NCBI GenBank assembly: GCA_963813195.1
Contig: CAWEYC010000027.1
Location: forward strand, 248,001 to 312,000
DNA from: Roseiarcus sp963813195
GTDB taxonomy: Bacteria > Pseudomonadota > Alphaproteobacteria > Rhizobiales > Beijerinckiaceae
Direction of reading: 5' to 3'
Length of the DNA stretch: 64,000 nucleotides
Shown: in pieces, positions 13,235-22,419 of the stretch
Position numbering within the stretch: the stretch's first letter is position 1
How the letters are laid out: each line of letters opens with the position of its first letter
Notes under the pieces: generated by a model
The model's input: only the letters and a program-made list of their open reading frames with translations
Told to the model about the DNA's origin: nothing
Database searches by the model: none
Position numbers and translations under genes: made by a program

Positions 13235-15538
13235 GTGCAGGCAATGTCTCAACAGCGTACCACGGTTGTCCCGGACGAGATTCGCGACGAAATCCGTCGC
13301 GGGCTTTTCAATTCGGTGTTTGCCGATGCGAAATCGATGGTATCGGGCTCGGTCCTGAGCGTCCTGAGCGGAATGGTTATCGCCGCCGAAATGCGCAGTT
13401 GGGCCGCGTTCGCAGCGAGCCTGGCCGCGGGCGTCGTCGCACTCGTGCGAGTCGGCCTCGTTAAGGTGCATCAGAAACGTGCAGGCCCGCAACGCAACCT
13501 CGATGTGAGCCGGCAGGAGCGGTATTACGTCTTAGGCGCGAGCGCCTATTTGCTTTGCATCGGCGCTTTAACCATTTGCGCCTTCGCCGACCCAGCCGAC
13601 GCCTTCGCCCCGGTTCTCGCCCTTTTTGTCGCCCTCACCAACGCGCTCGGCATTGCCGTGCGTAATTTCGCCATCCGATACGGGGTCGGATTGCAACTCG
13701 TCATGATCGCGGTTCCGCTTGCGGTCGCGTTCATTATCCGCGGTGGCCCATTTCCGCTTATCATCGCCCTGCTGGCGCCCCTGTCCATGTTCATTTATTC
13801 GTCGGCGGTGCGGCTTCGCAACATATTGCTCAGCGAGATGGGCTATCGCCGGCACTCCGAAACGATTGCAAAGCAATTTGACTTCGCGATCAACAACATG
13901 TCGCATGGCATGTGCATGATCTCCGTCGATAAGAGAATTTTGGTTTCGAACGCCAAGTTTGCGGAGTTTTTCGGCTTGCCGGGTGATCGGCCGATTACGA
14001 ATGTCCGATTCAAATCTCTACTGCGACTGGCCGAGCGGCGCGGATCGATTACACGAATCGACGGCGACCGACTGCTGCACTCGGTCACGGCGGCTGATGT
14101 CGGAGACAATCAGCGGTACCTTCAAATCGAAACCGCCATCGGACATGTCTATGACGTAACGCTGAAGCACAATTCGAACGGCGGATGGGTTCTTGTCGTC
14201 CAGGACGTGACCGAAAAACGGAACGCCGAACGCGCGATCGATCACATGGCGCGGTTCGACGCCGTAACGGATCTGCGTAATCGTCGATCGTTCGAGATCG
14301 CCCTCACCGAGACGCTGGCGCGCGCGCGCGTGAGCGGCGCGCGCACGGAAGTATTGTTCATCGATCTCGATCACTTCAAGCAGGTCAACGACACGCTCGG
14401 ACACAAAATTGGCGACAAAGTGCTTGTCGCCGCTGGGGTTCGCCTGTGCGCCATCGCGGGTGAATCCGATTTCATCGCGCGCTGGGGTGGAGACGAGTTC
14501 GTCATCCTTCGTTCGAGGCTTGCTGGCGCCCGCGCAATCGAAGCATTCGCCGCCGAGATCATCTCCGAGCTGTCGCGCCCCTGTTCGATCGAAGGGGCGC
14601 AGATCGTCGCCGGCGCCAGCATCGGCATCGCGGCCGCTGTCGGCGGCGATCTGTCGGCCGATGTCGTCCTACAGCAGGCGGACATGGCGCTTTACACCGC
14701 GAAACGCGAAGGTCGGGGCCGCTATCGAATCTATGAAGAAGCGATGAGCACCAGCGCCCAAGCGCGTAGGATTCTCGAGCTCGAGCTGCACGCCGCGTTG
14801 GCGGCGAACGCGTTCGAACTTCACTACCAGCCGGTCGTCAATCTGGAAACGCACGCCGTCGTTGGTCTGGAGGCGCTGGCGCGGTGGAGCCACCCGGTGC
14901 GCGGACAGGTCTCCCCGGGGATATTCGTGCCGGTTCTGGAAGAACTCAACCTGATGAATACCTTCGGGGCTTGGGCGCTTCAGCGCGCGTGTCTCGATGC
15001 GACGCTTTGGCCGTCGGATATCCGGGTCGCTGTCAATGTTTCAGCACGACAGCTCGAGGGGGACCAACTGTACGAAACGGTTCAGCGCGCGCTTGAAACA
15101 ACCGGCCTCTCCCCTGGTCGGCTCGAACTGGAGATCACGGAAACGGCGCTGCTTAGAGGCAATGACGTCGCGCAGCGGATTCTGGAACGCATCCACGCGC
15201 TCGGCGTGAGAATCGCACTCGACGACTTCGGCACCGGCTATTCCAGCCTGAGCCATCTCATGCGCTTCCCGCTCGACAGAGTGAAGATCGACCAGTCATT
15301 CACGAGGCTGTTGGACAAAGACGAAAAGGCCGCCGTCTTGATCGAAAACGTCGCGAGGCTGTCGCGACAACTCGGCATGATCGTCACCGTGGAAGGCATA
15401 GAAACCCGCGAGCAGCTCGAACGCGTGAAGAGCCTCGGGCCAATTCCGGAAGGGCAGGGATTCCTGTTCGGCAAGCCCATGCCCAACGCGGCGGTCGGGA
15501 GCTTGTTTGACGACGCGCGCCGGCGTCATGTCGCCTGA
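13235..15538 (+). CDS. Membrane GGDEF-EAL protein with PAS domain (c-di-GMP turnover)
   Basis: This encodes 767 residues from a GTG; an in-frame ATG at 13244 is the alternative start. Residues about 35-190 contain five or six membrane segments of an integral sensor. Residues about 205-325 look like a PAS domain (NNMSHGMCMISVDKRILVSN). GGDEF follows, with WGGDEF near 416-421, so the cyclase signature is complete. EAL is at about 510-760, with GLEALARW near 545, ITETALL, DDFGTGYSSL and EGIET, so phosphodiesterase residues are also present. It can in principle make and break cyclic di-GMP; which activity dominates is unknown. It lies 104 bases after the FeeM-like gene on the same strand and may be co-transcribed with it. 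Confidence 0.93.
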   Translation: MQAMSQQRTTVVPDEIRDEIRRGLFNSVFADAKSMVSGSVLSVLSGMVIAAEMRSWAAFAASLAAGVVALVRVGLVKVHQKRAGPQRNLDVSRQERYYVLGASAYLLCIGALTICAFADPADAFAPVLALFVALTNALGIAVRNFAIRYGVGLQLVMIAVPLAVAFIIRGGPFPLIIALLAPLSMFIYSSAVRLRNILLSEMGYRRHSETIAKQFDFAINNMSHGMCMISVDKRILVSNAKFAEFFGLPGDRPITNVRFKSLLRLAERRGSITRIDGDRLLHSVTAADVGDNQRYLQIETAIGHVYDVTLKHNSNGGWVLVVQDVTEKRNAERAIDHMARFDAVTDLRNRRSFEIALTETLARARVSGARTEVLFIDLDHFKQVNDTLGHKIGDKVLVAAGVRLCAIAGESDFIARWGGDEFVILRSRLAGARAIEAFAAEIISELSRPCSIEGAQIVAGASIGIAAAVGGDLSADVVLQQADMALYTAKREGRGRYRIYEEAMSTSAQARRILELELHAALAANAFELHYQPVVNLETHAVVGLEALARWSHPVRGQVSPGIFVPVLEELNLMNTFGAWALQRACLDATLWPSDIRVAVNVSARQLEGDQLYETVQRALETTGLSPGRLELEITETALLRGNDVAQRILERIHALGVRIALDDFGTGYSSLSHLMRFPLDRVKIDQSFTRLLDKDEKAAVLIENVARLSRQLGMIVTVEGIETREQLERVKSLGPIPEGQGFLFGKPMPNAAVGSLFDDARRRHVA

Positions 15539-15692
15539 ACGCGCGGCGGGACCGCTTCGCTCCGAACGCGGAAGCCGCAGTCGCCTCCGCTAGTCAAGCG
15601 CCGCCCGATCCGGCTGGTCAAGCGCCTGTTCCGGGCTGAAGGCGCCGGCCGCGCCTCTTGCGCGCGGGTGCGGCGACTGTAAGGAAGCCGCG

Positions 15693-18194
15693 ATGCGCGC
15701 CTTTCCTGAACGCCTGCCGATCGATGACGCCCTGCCGGGGATTGTCACCGCCCTGAGCGCCGGCGCGCGCGCGATTCTGGTCGCGCCGCCCGGCGCCGGC
15801 AAGACGACCCGCGTTCCGCTCGCGCTGATGGACGAGCCTTTCGCGCGGCAAGGCAAGATCATTGTGCTCGAACCCCGGCGGCTCGCCGCACGCGCCGCGG
15901 CCGCGCGCATGGCGGCGACGTTGGGCGAGAAGGTCGGCGAGACGATCGGTCTCCGCGTCCGTCTGCAGAGCCTCGTTTCCGCGCGGACGCGTGTCGAGGT
16001 CGTCACGGAGGGCGTTTTCGCACGCATGATCCTCGATGACCCCGCGATCGAAGGCGTCTCGGCGGTCCTTTTCGATGAATTCCACGAACGCTCGCTCGAC
16101 GCGGATCTCGGCCTCGCCCTGGCGCTCGACGCGCAGTGCGGCCTGCGTGAGGATTTACGCCTGCTCGTGATGTCCGCGACGCTCGATGGCGCGCGGGTCG
16201 CGAAGCTGATGGGGGAAGCCGCGCTGATCGAAAGCCAGGGCCGAAGCTTTCCCGTCGAGACGCGCTATCTCGGCCGCGATCCCGCGATGCGCATCGAGGA
16301 GCAGGTCGTGCGCGCGACGCTGGGCGCGTTGGCGGAGGAGAGCGGGTCGATCCTCGTTTTCCTGCCCGGCCAGGGTGAAATCACGCGCGTCGCGGCCGAA
16401 CTCGCCAATCGCGTCAGGAATGCTGACGTCGATATCGCGCCGCTCTATGGCGCGATGGACGCGCGCGCTCAGGATCGGGCGATCGCGCCGGCGCCGCCAG
16501 GACGGCGCAAGATCGTGCTGGCGACCTCGATCGCCGAGACATCTCTGACGATCGAGGGCGTGCGTGTCGTCATCGACAGCGGCCTGATGCGCGTTCCGCG
16601 GTTCGAGCCCGACATCGGGCTGACCCGGCTGGAGACGGCGCGCGTTTCGCGCGCCAACGCCGACCAGCGGCGCGGGCGCGCCGGACGCGTCGAGCCGGGC
16701 GTCTGCTATCGTTTATGGGAGGAAGCCGGCAATGGCGGTCTCTCGCCCTATGCGCCGCCGGAAATCCTTTCGGCCGATCTCTCGGGGTTCGCGCTCGATC
16801 TCGCGGCATGGGGCGTCGGCGATCCCTCGACGCTTGCCTTTCTCGATCCCCCGCCGCGCGCCGCGTTCTCGGAAGCGCGGACGTTGCTGACGTCGCTCGG
16901 CGCGCTCGACGAGGACGGACGGATCACCGAGGAGGGCCGGGCGATTTCCCGGCTCGCATTGTCGCCGCGCCTCGCGCGCATGGTCGTCGACGCCGCGCGG
17001 GAGGGGGCCGCCGGCCTGGCGGCCGAGATCGCCGTCGCGCTGACCGAGCGTGGCCTTGGCGGCGACGCCGTCGATCTGACGCAACGGCTCGACAATTTTC
17101 ATCGCGACCGCTCGCCGCGCGCCGAAGATGCGCGCCGACTGGCGCGGAGCATGGCTGGGCGTGCGCGCGCGTCCCTTCCGGAAGAAGGCGGCGGGCGCAA
17201 TCGGCCGGACGTTTCTTCGCCGCCTCCTTCCGAAATCGGCAAGTGGCTCGCCGCCGCGTTCCCCGACCGCATCGCCGCCGCACGTGGCAAGCGCGGCGAG
17301 TTCCTGATGGCCAACGGTCGCGCGGCTTCACTCGAGCCGCACGAGGCGTTGGCTGGTGAAGCGTTTCTGGCGATCGGCGAGATTGTCGGCCGCGCCGCGG
17401 CGGCGCGCATCATCACCGCCGCGCCGCTGACGCTGGAGGAGATTGAAGCCATGGCCGGCGACTCGATCGCGACCGCCGACGAACTGAACTTCGATCGCGC
17501 CTCGGCGTCGCTGCGCGCGCGGCGGCGACGCCGGCTCGGCGCGCTGGTGCTGGCCGAACAGAACCTCAGCGTGGCCGCCGACGAGCAAAGCGCGCTCGCG
17601 CTGGCGCGCGGCGTTCTCGGCCTCGGCGTCGCCCGGCTGCCATGGACGAAGAGCCTGGAGCAATGGCGCGGCCGCGTGGCGTTCCTGCGCCGCGCCGAGG
17701 GCGAGCCCTGGCCCGATCTCTCCGACACGACGCTCGCCGCCTCGCCCGACTGGCTCGCGCCCGCCCTTTTCGGCAAGACGCGCCTCGACGAATTGTCGAA
17801 CGAGGAATTCGCGCTAAGCTTGCGCGCGCACTTGCCTTACGATCTCTCGCGCCGGTTGGACGCCGAGGCGCCGACGCATTTCGTCGCGCCGACCGGTTCG
17901 GCCGTCCCGGTCGACTACGAGGCGGAGGGCGGACCGGCCATAGCGCTGCGGGTGCAGGAGTTGTTTGGGCTCTTCGAGCATCCCGCTGTGGCGGGCGGGC
18001 GCGTGCCGCTGACGCTGCACCTGTTGTCGCCGGCGCATCGGCCGATCCAGATCACCCGCGATCTCCCCGGCTTCTGGAAGGGCTCGTGGAGCGGCGTGCG
18101 CGCTGATCTGCGCGGCCGCTATCCCCGGCATTTCTGGCCCGAGGACCCTGCGAGCGCCGCCCCCACCAGCCGGGCGAAGCCGCGCGGGACGTGA
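15693..18194 (+). CDS. hrpB: ATP-dependent RNA helicase HrpB
   Basis: This encodes 833 residues, the usual length for HrpB. It is a DExH-box helicase. Walker A APPGAGKTT is near 32-37, the DEFHERSLDADL box near 127, and the SAT motif in MSATLDGA near 165. The helicase C core includes TSIAETSLTIEGV and QRRGRAGRVEPG near 330-340. The C-terminal HrpB domain ends in LRGRYPRHFWPEDP, a block typical of the family. The ATG is preceded by AAGGA. It is a single gene. The cellular role of HrpB is poorly defined in most bacteria; RNA processing or ribosome-related functions have been proposed. Confidence 0.96.
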   Translation: MRAFPERLPIDDALPGIVTALSAGARAILVAPPGAGKTTRVPLALMDEPFARQGKIIVLEPRRLAARAAAARMAATLGEKVGETIGLRVRLQSLVSARTRVEVVTEGVFARMILDDPAIEGVSAVLFDEFHERSLDADLGLALALDAQCGLREDLRLLVMSATLDGARVAKLMGEAALIESQGRSFPVETRYLGRDPAMRIEEQVVRATLGALAEESGSILVFLPGQGEITRVAAELANRVRNADVDIAPLYGAMDARAQDRAIAPAPPGRRKIVLATSIAETSLTIEGVRVVIDSGLMRVPRFEPDIGLTRLETARVSRANADQRRGRAGRVEPGVCYRLWEEAGNGGLSPYAPPEILSADLSGFALDLAAWGVGDPSTLAFLDPPPRAAFSEARTLLTSLGALDEDGRITEEGRAISRLALSPRLARMVVDAAREGAAGLAAEIAVALTERGLGGDAVDLTQRLDNFHRDRSPRAEDARRLARSMAGRARASLPEEGGGRNRPDVSSPPPSEIGKWLAAAFPDRIAAARGKRGEFLMANGRAASLEPHEALAGEAFLAIGEIVGRAAAARIITAAPLTLEEIEAMAGDSIATADELNFDRASASLRARRRRRLGALVLAEQNLSVAADEQSALALARGVLGLGVARLPWTKSLEQWRGRVAFLRRAEGEPWPDLSDTTLAASPDWLAPALFGKTRLDELSNEEFALSLRAHLPYDLSRRLDAEAPTHFVAPTGSAVPVDYEAEGGPAIALRVQELFGLFEHPAVAGGRVPLTLHLLSPAHRPIQITRDLPGFWKGSWSGVRADLRGRYPRHFWPEDPASAAPTSRAKPRGT

Positions 18195-18368
18195 GCGGCG
18201 TTTTGCGACGTCATCGCATGATTTCAATGGGCTGCGACCCGATTTTCCGCCGCTCGGCCGAAAGGCGCCGAGAGGAGAACGCCTTCTGGTCTGCGGCCGC
18301 CCGTCGGTGATCTCGTATTGATCGCCCTTCTGAGCCGTGTGTCAAACCCTCCGGGACTTGGTGTTATA

Positions 18369-19475
18369 TTAATCCGTCGCCAGAGTGGGGGAAAGCTCCG
18401 AGTTTGGCTGCAATTGCGACGCCACGATCGTGACGAGTTCGGCTTGGCGTCGCGCGCCGGTCTTGGCGAAGATCGATTTCAATTGCGCGCGAATCGTATC
18501 GCCCTTGACGTCCAGAAGCTGCGCCGCCTCGCCGACCGTGCTTCCGCTGCCGATGAGGCGCGCCACGCGGGCTTCCGCCGGTGTCAGATCGAACAGCGCT
18601 TGAAGCAACGCGGCCGGAAGGGCGGAGTGGCGCGACACGGTCGTGACATAGAGCAGGACGGCGGCGCCGGTGAAGAGGTCGCGTCCCGCGCCGCGCAACG
18701 GCACGAGATGCGCGACCGCGGGCGCGTTGTCGCCGCTGGCGAAAAGCGGGAAGGAACGCGCCGCGGCTTGCGCGTCCACGCTCCCCAGGGACATTTGGAA
18801 AAACGTCTGGCTGGCCGGATTTTGGAACGACAGGAGGTCGCGGGCGCCGATCGTCATCGACGGCGCGCAGCGCTGCAGCAGCGAATTGGCGGCGACGACC
18901 TTGGCGGTCTCGGTGAGGACCGCCGCAGGAATGTCGATCGATTCCATTGCGAACACGGTCGATCGCGCCCGCTCGAGGCCGATCCTGGCCGAGAGAACGG
19001 CGGCGCGCGCGAGGTGAGGGCGCAGTTCGTCGAGCCGCGATATTGCCGCGGGCTCGACGGGCCCCTTGTCGAATAACCGCTCGATCGCAAAGAGGATCGT
19101 GTCGCCGGCCGGCGCGTGAATGGCGGTCGCGGCGCACCAGCCGAAGCCCGCCGGCCGCAGGAACTCCTGATAGTACGGCAGCCTGGAGAGCTCTTCGGGC
19201 GCGAACACGTCGAGGTCGGTCAGGAAACGCGGCTCCAGGACCGGAAGGAAGCGCTTGCGACGCTCCTTGTTCTCGGACCAGCCGCCGGATTGCCATTTGT
19301 CCACCAGGGGTTGGAGGGAGGGAGAGTTCACGATCTGCGAGACGTGCCGCGATTCTGCGATCAGAACGCCTCCCTCGCCGGCGGCGATCTCGGCCATCCT
19401 GTCGAGCGTCCGCACCCATAGCCCGGGGACCACGGCGGCTTCATAAATGTCGTCGATGAGGGTCGAGGGCTTCAC
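18369..19475 (-). CDS. LuxR-family transcriptional regulator
   Basis: This encodes 368 residues from a GTG start. The last ~65 residues are a LuxR helix-turn-helix (LTPAEARVARLIGSG, then VGEAAQLLDVKGDTIRAQLKS and IFAKTGARRQAELV). The N-terminal ~290 residues have no recognised sensor domain. They begin IDDIYEAAVVPGLWVRTLDRM, a start common in long alphaproteobacterial LuxR proteins of unknown ligand. There is no receiver domain, so it is not a classical response regulator. The neighbours do not suggest a target. hrpB is convergent, and the L,D-transpeptidase ends 236 bases upstream; that gap shows nothing notable. Confidence 0.9.
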   Translation of the reverse strand: MKPSTLIDDIYEAAVVPGLWVRTLDRMAEIAAGEGGVLIAESRHVSQIVNSPSLQPLVDKWQSGGWSENKERRKRFLPVLEPRFLTDLDVFAPEELSRLPYYQEFLRPAGFGWCAATAIHAPAGDTILFAIERLFDKGPVEPAAISRLDELRPHLARAAVLSARIGLERARSTVFAMESIDIPAAVLTETAKVVAANSLLQRCAPSMTIGARDLLSFQNPASQTFFQMSLGSVDAQAAARSFPLFASGDNAPAVAHLVPLRGAGRDLFTGAAVLLYVTTVSRHSALPAALLQALFDLTPAEARVARLIGSGSTVGEAAQLLDVKGDTIRAQLKSIFAKTGARRQAELVTIVASQLQPNSELSPTLATD

Positions 19476-19711
19476 GGCGCAGCCCCGGAGAGCCCTGGCG
19501 AGGACGAGTGGCGCTGGAGTCCGGCATTGCTCCCGATGCGCCGGGATCGCCTCCCGCTCTCACACGCCCGATTGTGAAACACCCTACCGCCCCGCACCCC
19601 AACAAGAGAGGTTAACTTGGCGTTCGGATTAGTTCATTACCCAAACGGGTAACGCCTCTTCGTCGCCGTTGCAATGTGTCCTCGCGGCAATGACCGGATC
19701 GCGGCGCGCCG

Positions 19712-21079
19712 TTACTGCGTCGCTGAAATCGCGCCGCTATCCGTCGCTGCCTTCGTCCTGGCGTCGGCATGGAGGGAGGCGAGGCGCATCGTTCCGTTGG
19801 ACGCCTGCGGCCCGGGAAGGCTGAGCGAGGCGGCGCGGCGCGGCGGCAGCGGGACGTCGGTCGGGATCGGCTGCTCCGGCTCGAAAACGCGAATCGAGCC
19901 CGAGCTGCCGCCGCCGCCGAACCATTTGCTGACGAGGCTCTGTCCGCCGCTGGCGACGTTGTCGACGAAACCAAGCGGCGAGGCGGAGCCTGGCGTCGCC
20001 GCCGCGGCAGCGGTGACGGCGGCGCGAGCGGGAGCCGGCCCCGGCGCGTTCGGCCGCGCATCGGCATTGGCGACCTTGACCACGGCGGGGATCGGCCTGC
20101 CGTTGTTGTCGAGGGGGATCTCGACCGGCCCGCTCGCCAGCGCTTCGGGACGGCTCGCGTCGTCGCGGCCCGCGAAGACGGCGTTCTGGCCGCCGTCCTC
20201 GTAGACGAGGCGGACCGGCTTCACGCCCTGCGCGACCAGCGCCGCGACCGCGTCGTCGTCGCTCGACTCCTTGGCCGCCACGTCGGCTTCGACCTGGTCG
20301 TCGCGGCGCAGCGCCGGACACGGCTGGCTCGCCTCGACCTCGCCGCTCGCCGTGGCGCCGAACACATAGTGTTTGCCGCAGACCAGCACCGGCGTTTCGG
20401 TCTTCGTCACCTCGAAGTGGTCGGCGCCGTTCTTGAGCGCCTTCCAGAACGCGATGTTGGGATCGAGCCGGTGCTTGGCGAGGTTCTCAGCCGTCATGCG
20501 GAAGGGATACGATTGCATCTGGATCGCGCGTTGGCCGCCATTGAACGCCTCGCGCGCGATCGCGTAGATCTCGCCGATCTGCTCGTCGGTCATCGAGAAG
20601 CAGCCCGCCGACGAACAGATGCCGTGCACCATGATGTCGCCGCCGGTGTGCCCGAGCGCGCGGTCGTAGGCGTTGGGATAGCCGACGTTGAAGGAGAGGT
20701 AATAGTGCGAGTTCGGGTTCATCTGGCCGGGCGTGATCGTGTAGAAGCCCTCCGGCACCTGCCGATCCCCCTCGCGGACCTTAGGGCCGAGCTGACCCGA
20801 CCAGCGGCACATCGGATAGGTCTTCAGCAGCGCGTACTGGCCGTCCGATTTCATTTTCCAGATTTCGAACTCGGCTTCCTGCTTGTAGCTGCGGATGAGC
20901 ACCGGAGCCGACGGCGTCGTCCCGATCTTGTCCATCAGTGCGAGCGTCTTGTTGGAGATCGGTTGCAGCGAACGGCCGGACGCCGAATTGAGATCGTCCT
21001 CGCATCCCGCCACCAGCGCGCCCGCCGCGATTGCGAGGCTCAGCGCGAACAATACCTTTCGCCAGGGATTTAACGTCAT
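19712..21079 (-). CDS. YafK-like L,D-transpeptidase lipoprotein
   Basis: This encodes 455 residues. The N-terminus has a lipoprotein signal with lipobox LVAGC near 21-25, so it is exported and lipid-anchored. The L,D-transpeptidase (YkuD-type) domain spans about 55-215. Its catalytic block HGICSSAGCFSM is near 155-166, with the active Cys after the conserved Gly. Such enzymes cross-link peptidoglycan or attach or detach proteins from it. The YafK branch has also been linked to release of peptidoglycan-bound lipoprotein. Residues about 260-455 are Ala/Pro-rich and low in complexity, probably a periplasmic spacer with no fold I recognise. A 14-base palindrome lies about 60 bases upstream. The mature Cys is followed by acidic residues, compatible with outer-membrane sorting. 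Confidence 0.87.
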   Translation of the reverse strand: MTLNPWRKVLFALSLAIAAGALVAGCEDDLNSASGRSLQPISNKTLALMDKIGTTPSAPVLIRSYKQEAEFEIWKMKSDGQYALLKTYPMCRWSGQLGPKVREGDRQVPEGFYTITPGQMNPNSHYYLSFNVGYPNAYDRALGHTGGDIMVHGICSSAGCFSMTDEQIGEIYAIAREAFNGGQRAIQMQSYPFRMTAENLAKHRLDPNIAFWKALKNGADHFEVTKTETPVLVCGKHYVFGATASGEVEASQPCPALRRDDQVEADVAAKESSDDDAVAALVAQGVKPVRLVYEDGGQNAVFAGRDDASRPEALASGPVEIPLDNNGRPIPAVVKVANADARPNAPGPAPARAAVTAAAAATPGSASPLGFVDNVASGGQSLVSKWFGGGGSSGSIRVFEPEQPIPTDVPLPPRRAASLSLPGPQASNGTMRLASLHADARTKAATDSGAISATQ

Positions 21080-21139
21080 CGCTTCCCAACCCGTTTGGAT
21101 TCGCTTAGCGGATCGTCGCGAAAAAGTCCATGCGGCCGA

Positions 21140-21153
21140 TTAAACGCGTTTAA
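21140..21153. promoter_or_regulatory. Perfect 14-base palindrome upstream of the L,D-transpeptidase gene
   Basis: TTAAACGCGTTTAA at 21140-21153 lies 61 bases before the start at 21079. Its TTAA half-sites are six bases apart, one short of the CtrA spacing, so another regulator is as likely. It lies between divergent-free neighbours (accA ends at 21232 on the same strand). Confidence 0.35.
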
Positions 21154-21231
21154 CCTTTCCGCCGCCTTAAGCCCGCCGCGCCGCATACGTCGACGTGGTG
21201 AAAACTTGATTAAGCGGAGCCAACCCGCGGC

Positions 21232-22185
21232 TCAGATCTTACGGCCGATATTGAGGAATTTAGTCGCCCGCGCTTCGCGCAGTTCGTCGCGCGACATGTT
21301 GCCCAGCGCCTCGAGCGCCGCGCTGACGGCGCGGCCGGTCGCCGCGATCGCCGCCCCGGGATCGCGGTGAGCGCCGCCGACCGGCTCAGGCACGATCGCG
21401 TCGACGATGCCGAATTTCAGCAGATCCTGCGCGGTGATCTTCATGTTGGTCGCCGCGTCCTGGGCGCGCGAGGAATCCCGCCACAGAATCGAGGCGGCGG
21501 CTTCGGGCGAGGCGACCGTATAAATCGAATGCTCGAGCATCAGCACTTTGTTGCAGGTGGCGATCGCCAGCGCGCCGCCTGATCCGCCCTCGCCGACGAT
21601 GACCGCGACATTGGGGACGCCGCTGGCGAGGCTCGCGTCGGTCGCCCGCGCGATCGCCTCCGCCTGGCCGCGCTCTTCCGCGTCGACGCCCGGCCAGGCG
21701 CCCGCCGTGTCGACGAGGGAGACGACCGGCAGGTCGAAACGGTCGGCGAGTTCCATCAGGCGGGCGGCCTTGCGGTAGCCTTCCGGCCGCGCCATGCCGA
21801 AATTGTGGCGCAGGCGGCTCGTGGTGTCGTCACCTTTTTCGTGCCCGATGAGGCAGATCGGGCGCCCGCAAAAGCGCCCGAGTCCGCCGACGATCGCCGC
21901 GTCGTCGGCGAATTTGCGGTCGCCGGCCAGGGGCGTGAAATCCTCGATCAGGCCTTTGACGTAATCGCCGAAATGTGGCCGCCCCTGCACGCGCGCCACT
22001 TGCGTTTTCTGCCACGGCGTCAGGGACGCATAGAGATCGGCCAGCATTTTGGCCGACCTCGCCTCAAGCTTGGCGACTTCCTCGACGAGGGCGGGAGTCT
22101 CGCCTTTGGCGACGAGCGCACGCAACTCGTCGATGCGCGCGTCTATGTCGGCCACAGGCGTTTCGAAGCTCAAATACGTGCGCAT
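21232..22185 (-). CDS. accA: Acetyl-CoA carboxylase carboxyltransferase subunit alpha
   Basis: This encodes 317 residues, the expected length. With AccD it forms the carboxyltransferase that moves the carboxyl group from biotin to acetyl-CoA, making malonyl-CoA for fatty acid synthesis. Family blocks are visible: YLSFETPVADIDARIDELR at the start, RPHFGDYVKGL near 98, CLIGHEKGDDT near 140, PVVSLVDTAGAWPGVDAEERGQ near 180, and VIVGEGGSGGALAIA near 223. The start is ATG at 22185. It is a single gene here and accD is not in the window. Confidence 0.97.
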   Translation of the reverse strand: MRTYLSFETPVADIDARIDELRALVAKGETPALVEEVAKLEARSAKMLADLYASLTPWQKTQVARVQGRPHFGDYVKGLIEDFTPLAGDRKFADDAAIVGGLGRFCGRPICLIGHEKGDDTTSRLRHNFGMARPEGYRKAARLMELADRFDLPVVSLVDTAGAWPGVDAEERGQAEAIARATDASLASGVPNVAVIVGEGGSGGALAIATCNKVLMLEHSIYTVASPEAAASILWRDSSRAQDAATNMKITAQDLLKFGIVDAIVPEPVGGAHRDPGAAIAATGRAVSAALEALGNMSRDELREARATKFLNIGRKI

Positions 22186-22419
22186 ATGACCTTACAAGGG
22201 ACGCGCCCCTAGGCGAGGGCGCGCGAAACTGGCGACAAGCGCCGGCGAAGTCAAGGCTGCGGCTGCGGTCGGACACAACGCAAAATTGTTGATCGCCTGT
22301 GTCCGCAGGGCCACAGCTGCGCTCAAAAGCCGCCTATTCGAGTTTGCCGCTTCATTCGCCGCAAGGTTCCCGCTATGAAATGCGACGACCCATAGATTCG
22401 GCCAAAGGACATCGGCTTC

